Origin: Pavlovales sp. CCMP2436
Taxonomy: Eukaryota > Haptophyta > Pavlovophyceae > Pavlovales
Reading direction: 5' to 3'
DNA: 14,135 nt
Assembly (NCBI GenBank): GCA_026770615.1
Contig: MU631381.1
Span: 50,251 to 64,385, forward strand
This document shows, piece after piece, positions 7,935 through 14,135 of this stretch; the first letter of the stretch is position 1, and every line of letters starts with the position of its first letter. The notes beneath the pieces were generated by a model. That model did not search any database. It saw only the letters and a program-made list of their open reading frames with translations, and had not been told where the DNA came from. The position numbers and the translations under genes were made by a program.

Positions 7935-8290
7935 AACCAGCACAACTTCCACAGTCAGACGTCTGAGATTGATTTTGAATCCAGGCTATCAGTAATATAT
8001 TAATGAAGGGGGGTTCTGGCTGGCGATGTGACAAATCATCAAGCTGATCTTAGCGCTCCGACGCAGGCTCCGGCGACGCCGATGTGGGAAACATGGTAAA
8101 ATGCAGGGGATGATGAGGGAGCCGGAAACAGATATCTGCGACAGCACACGGCTGGGCCAAACATTTGTAAAATTGCAGTTTTGTGAGGCATAGTTGCTTG
8201 CAGCGTAGCCCCCTTGGCGCAGCCTTTTTTGAAAAGGGGAATTTAAAATTCGGAGTGGCCGACATGGGGCTTGCAGCGCGCTGCACTGTG
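7935..8290 (+). repeat. R2-R1-R3 composite repeat, possibly the fullest copy
   Basis: Three units follow each other. Diverged R2 (AACCAGCACAACTTCCACAG at 7935 to CAGGCTATCAGTAATATA) is followed by diverged R1 (about 8000-8072, ending CTGATCTTAGCGCTCCGACG). Next comes R3, with ATCTGCGACAGCACACGG at 8134 and GCAGTTTT at 8175, continuing to a CAGCCTTTTTTGAAAAGGGG and AATTTAAAATTC section (to about 8260). R3 has a second copy at 10097-10141. Open frames on the minus strand (7989-8312) are repeat-derived. Confidence 0.6.
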
Positions 8291-8312
8291 AATGAAGGTC
8301 TGATGGTATCAA

Positions 8313-9170
8313 CTACAGCGGCACTCGTCGGCCACCGCGCGCGGGCGCGCGTGGCTCTACGTCCGTGACCTGTGCTCTAGTTGTGCAACATCGTCTTGCC
8401 CTCCGACGAGGGCCTCGTCCGCGTGCGCGCTGTTCGTGAAACGGCCGGATTACCCCCCGTTCTGGCGATTCTCGCCGGCCACTGCTCCACGCGCGCCGAG
8501 GCGGCAACATATGCTGGTGCGCGCGGCGGATGGGGCGCGGGCATCCACCCTCTCTCGCTCTCTCGCGCCGCGGCGCTGGGCCCCGGCCCGCTCGACGCCC
8601 GCCACCGCCGCGACGGCCACCGAGGCGGGGGCAGGTTTCGGCGTAAACGTATCAGGCGTCGCTCTCGGCTGTTCACGGAGCGCGGCTCGCCCATGGGCCG
8701 CTTTGGCGTGCGGCTAGCTGCGCGGCAGACAAGTCGCGTTCGACGATCATGCCAGTTAAGCGCGCTCGCGCCCCGCGCCCACCCGCGCGTCGGGCGCGCG
8801 CCGCACGCGTGCAACAGGGCCCAGGGCGCGTTTTAGAGCATCCTTCGCGGACATTTGGGCGGGAGCGTCCGACTTCCTCTCCAACCCTCTCTCGCTGGCG
8901 GGCGAACCGTCCTGGTGGGCGACGGATGACGCACGCTCGCCGCGACTACGCCCGCTCGCCGCGACTACGCCCGCTCGCCGGCTTCGGCTCGTCCGACTGA
9001 ATGGCAATGCGCCGGCATCGGCTCGTCGATTATTACCGACTGTCGACCGCTCCCGGGCGCTCCGACGACCCATCGCTCGATCAATGCCGTGGCGCCCCGA
9101 CAGCTGCGGCTCTCGCCCCGGCCGCTACATCGGGTCGCGGCAAGCGTCGATCGATCCTTACATGTATATT
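8313..9170. other. Very GC-rich stretch with overlapping open frames, no recognised gene
   Basis: Open frames exist on both strands (8381-8836 plus, 8377-8814 minus, 8756-9073 minus). They are Arg/Ala/Pro-rich and typical of shadow frames in GC-rich DNA. No domain, signal peptide or membrane segment stands out. A 19-bp tandem repeat (CGCTCGCCGCGACTACGCC) is present 2.4 times from 8934 to about 8980. A CpG-rich regulatory region or decayed coding DNA are both possible. Confidence 0.4.
8934..8980 (+). repeat. 19-bp tandem repeat, 2.4 copies
   Basis: Unit CGCTCGCCGCGACTACGCC at 8934-8952 and 8953-8971, with a partial third copy. Confidence 0.9.
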
Positions 9171-9256
9171 AAACGTTTAGTTAGTTACTGTAACTGTTTT
9201 AAAGAATGAGTGCGCACTGCGCTTCCTGGCCGTACGGCAGCGGCGTGCGCGCGAGC

Positions 9257-9365
9257 GGTGGCCAGGTGGGTGGAGGGGGGGGGGGTGCACTGCCAAAAAC
9301 ATACGCGTTCGGCTCGCGTCCCGGGCACGGAGCCGGGGGGCCCGCCGCTCGCGGAGAAGCGCCCC
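9257..9365 (+). repeat. Dispersed repeat R5, copy 1 (poly-G then CTGCCAAAAA)
   Basis: A long G run is followed by CACTGCCAAAAACATACGCG, TTCGGCTCGCGTCCCGGGCA and GCGGAGAAGCGCC. The same order (G run, CTGCCAAAAAATATTC, TTCGGCTCGCATCCCGGACG, CCGGAGAAACGCC) is seen at about 9605-9688, so the two are diverged copies. Their left flanks also match loosely (TTAGTTAC...TTTTAAA near 9178-9203 and 9514-9549). Confidence 0.65.
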
Positions 9366-9385
9366 GATTACGGATTGAGTTATAC

Positions 9386-9461
9386 TAGCGGCTCAGAGTT
9401 GTTCATCAGGTGTTGTTCACTCACTGACTTGGTCGACGTCGGACGTTAGTCCTGGCAGCAG
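9386..9461 (+). repeat. Dispersed repeat R4, copy 2
   Basis: Same 76-bp unit as 7444-7519. It lies between the two R5 copies, so R4 and R5 may be parts of one longer element. Confidence 0.9.
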
Positions 9462-9639
9462 AAGTGGTGGTAGAGGTTGGTGGCGAACTCGTGGCGGGTG
9501 CCACAGCGCCGATTAGTTACAGCTATGGATCAGTAGCTGTATTTTAAAAATTCGGAAGCGCTACCTCCGTGGCGGCGGCGTCGGTGCGCGCGCGCGGGGG
9601 GGAGAGGGGAAGGGGGGGGGGGCTGCCAAAAAATATTCT

Positions 9640-9728
9640 TTCGGCTCGCATCCCGGACGCGGCAGGGGCTCCCGGAGAAACGCCACGCTTCTCCGGGAGC
9701 CCCCGCCGCGTCCGGAACGCAAGCCGAA
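9640..9728. repeat. Hairpin with 40-bp arms and 9-base loop
   Basis: Arm 9640-9679 and arm 9689-9728 are reverse complements with about four mismatches by eye. The loop is ACGCCACGC (9680-9688). The inner stem (GGCTCCCGGAGAA with TTCTCCGGGAGCC) is perfect. The left arm is the second half of an R5 copy, so the hairpin could have arisen by inverted duplication of the R5 end. Confidence 0.85.
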
Positions 9729-9830
9729 ACCTGAACCTGCTCACCATGCGCAGCGTGGCACTCGACTAATTTACCGGTAAATATATGGGTAATGACCTAA
9801 TATTTGTGGAGGAAGACTTCCACACAGGCA

Positions 9831-9940
9831 GGACGACTGTCTGTCAAGACCACCCTGTCCGAGCTGGACGACTGTCTGTCAATACCATCCCCCCCAGGTA
9901 GGGCCCCCCCGGGAGGACCCCCGGAGGGCCCCCGGAGGGC
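9831..9940 (+). repeat. 35-bp tandem repeat and GC-rich short repeats
   Basis: GGACGACTGTCTGTCAA occurs at 9831-9847 and 9866-9882 (period 35). It is followed by C/G-rich repeats in which CCCCCGGAGGG occurs twice in tandem, ending at 9940, just left of the foldback element. Confidence 0.75.
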
Positions 9941-9942
9941 AT

Positions 9943-10104
9943 ATCTGCGACCGGCTCTTAGAAAAGGCGTAACGTACGGGGAATATCCGTGGGGCCCCGT
10001 GGGCCCCCGGGCTATGTGACAAGTTAGTTATATGTTAGTCACATAGGCGCCTCCGGCGGGGCCCCCGGGGGCCCTGCGGGGCTTTCTAAGAGCCGGATCT
10101 GCGA
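9943..10104. mobile_element. Foldback MITE-like element with 8-bp target duplication
   Basis: The element body is 9951-10096 (146 bp). Its ends are 14-bp perfect inverted repeats, CCGGCTCTTAGAAA at 9951-9964 and TTTCTAAGAGCCGG at 10083-10096. It is flanked on both sides by ATCTGCGA (9943-9950 and 10097-10104). The interior is also self-complementary: CTATGTGAC (10012-10020) pairs with GTCACATAG (10038-10046), and GC-rich runs lie beyond. It carries no protein. An 8-bp duplication fits hAT-like or other 8-bp-duplicating transposases, and also the introner elements known from some algae; the family is not determined. The related unit at 8134 shows the same flank continuing without the insertion. 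Confidence 0.8.
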
Positions 10105-10141
10105 CAGCACACGGTCGGGCCGAACATTCGACAGCAGTTTT
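10097..10141 (+). repeat. Dispersed repeat R3, copy 2, in the helicase upstream region
   Basis: ATCTGCGACAGCACACGG, then GGGCC, AACATT and GCAGTTTT match 8134-8182 (29 of 32 bases in the first block by eye). It lies about 105-145 bp before the helicase ATG, so repeat sequence may form part of the promoter or 5' leader. Confidence 0.8.
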
Positions 10142-10243
10142 AAAATCGGCCGATTTACGCGACAGGGCCGCTTAGCTCGCGTCTGCGCCGCCCGACTGGC
10201 CGCAAGAGCAAGGGCCCCGCGAGCGCCCGGGCTTTCGGCGAAG
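10142..10243 (+). promoter_or_regulatory. Upstream region and start context of the helicase gene
   Basis: A GC-rich ~100-bp leader separates the R3 copy from the start codon. TTTTAAAA at about 10138-10145 could be a TATA-like element, but its role is a guess. The start context GCGAAGATGG has a purine at -3 and G at +4, which favours initiation at 10244. Confidence 0.3.

Positions 10244-14135
<3,892 letters not shown>

Noticed and set aside
8377..8836. Opposing ~150-codon frames as real genes
   Set aside because: Both strands are open because of GC composition; no recognisable features.

Overview
The window looks like nuclear DNA of a GC-rich, intron-containing unicellular eukaryote, most likely a microalga. 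A haptophyte-like alga is my guess, from the GC-rich exons, the GTGCGC splice donors and the style of the ankyrin proteins; this is inference. The one solid gene is at the right end: a DEAH-box splicing helicase (PRP22/DHX8 type) on the + strand. It has five visible exons, four complete introns and a fifth intron that runs off the window. Its 830 visible codons carry the N-terminal domain, a basic/acidic RD-rich linker, an S1 RNA-binding domain and helicase motifs I to V.

Layout. 1-1480: AT-rich DNA with broken ankyrin-type genes and fragments of unknown reading frames on both strands, resembling a decayed giant-virus-like insertion; a 59-bp piece occurs twice. 1500-2730: a GC-rich ankyrin-repeat gene, also broken by two in-frame stops and a frameshift. 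2731-5530: mostly gene-free, with compact palindromes, one short dispersed repeat and two weak open frames. 5534-5695: a short minus-strand frame with a clear EF-hand loop. 5700-8300: a nest of short dispersed repeats, including a 140-bp inverted repeat that encloses a 496-bp spacer, and microsatellites. 8300-9170: very GC-rich, open on both strands by composition, no recognised protein. 9180-9890: a second repeat cluster with a 40-bp-arm hairpin. 9943-10104: a 146-bp foldback (MITE-like) element with 14-bp terminal inverted repeats and an 8-bp target duplication, about 150 bp upstream of the helicase start codon. 10244-14135: the helicase gene.

The most notable theme is structural change around the helicase gene. 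Three consecutive introns have duplicated splice-site segments: a 20-bp direct repeat flanks intron 3, a 95-bp-offset copy of the exon/donor junction lies inside intron 4, and a 38-bp tandem copy of the donor begins intron 5. Intron 1 is an 883-nt ATATTCAT-type satellite. Together with the upstream foldback element, this is a good place to study intron gain and intron growth by local duplication. Nothing here shows genes acting as an operon or pathway.
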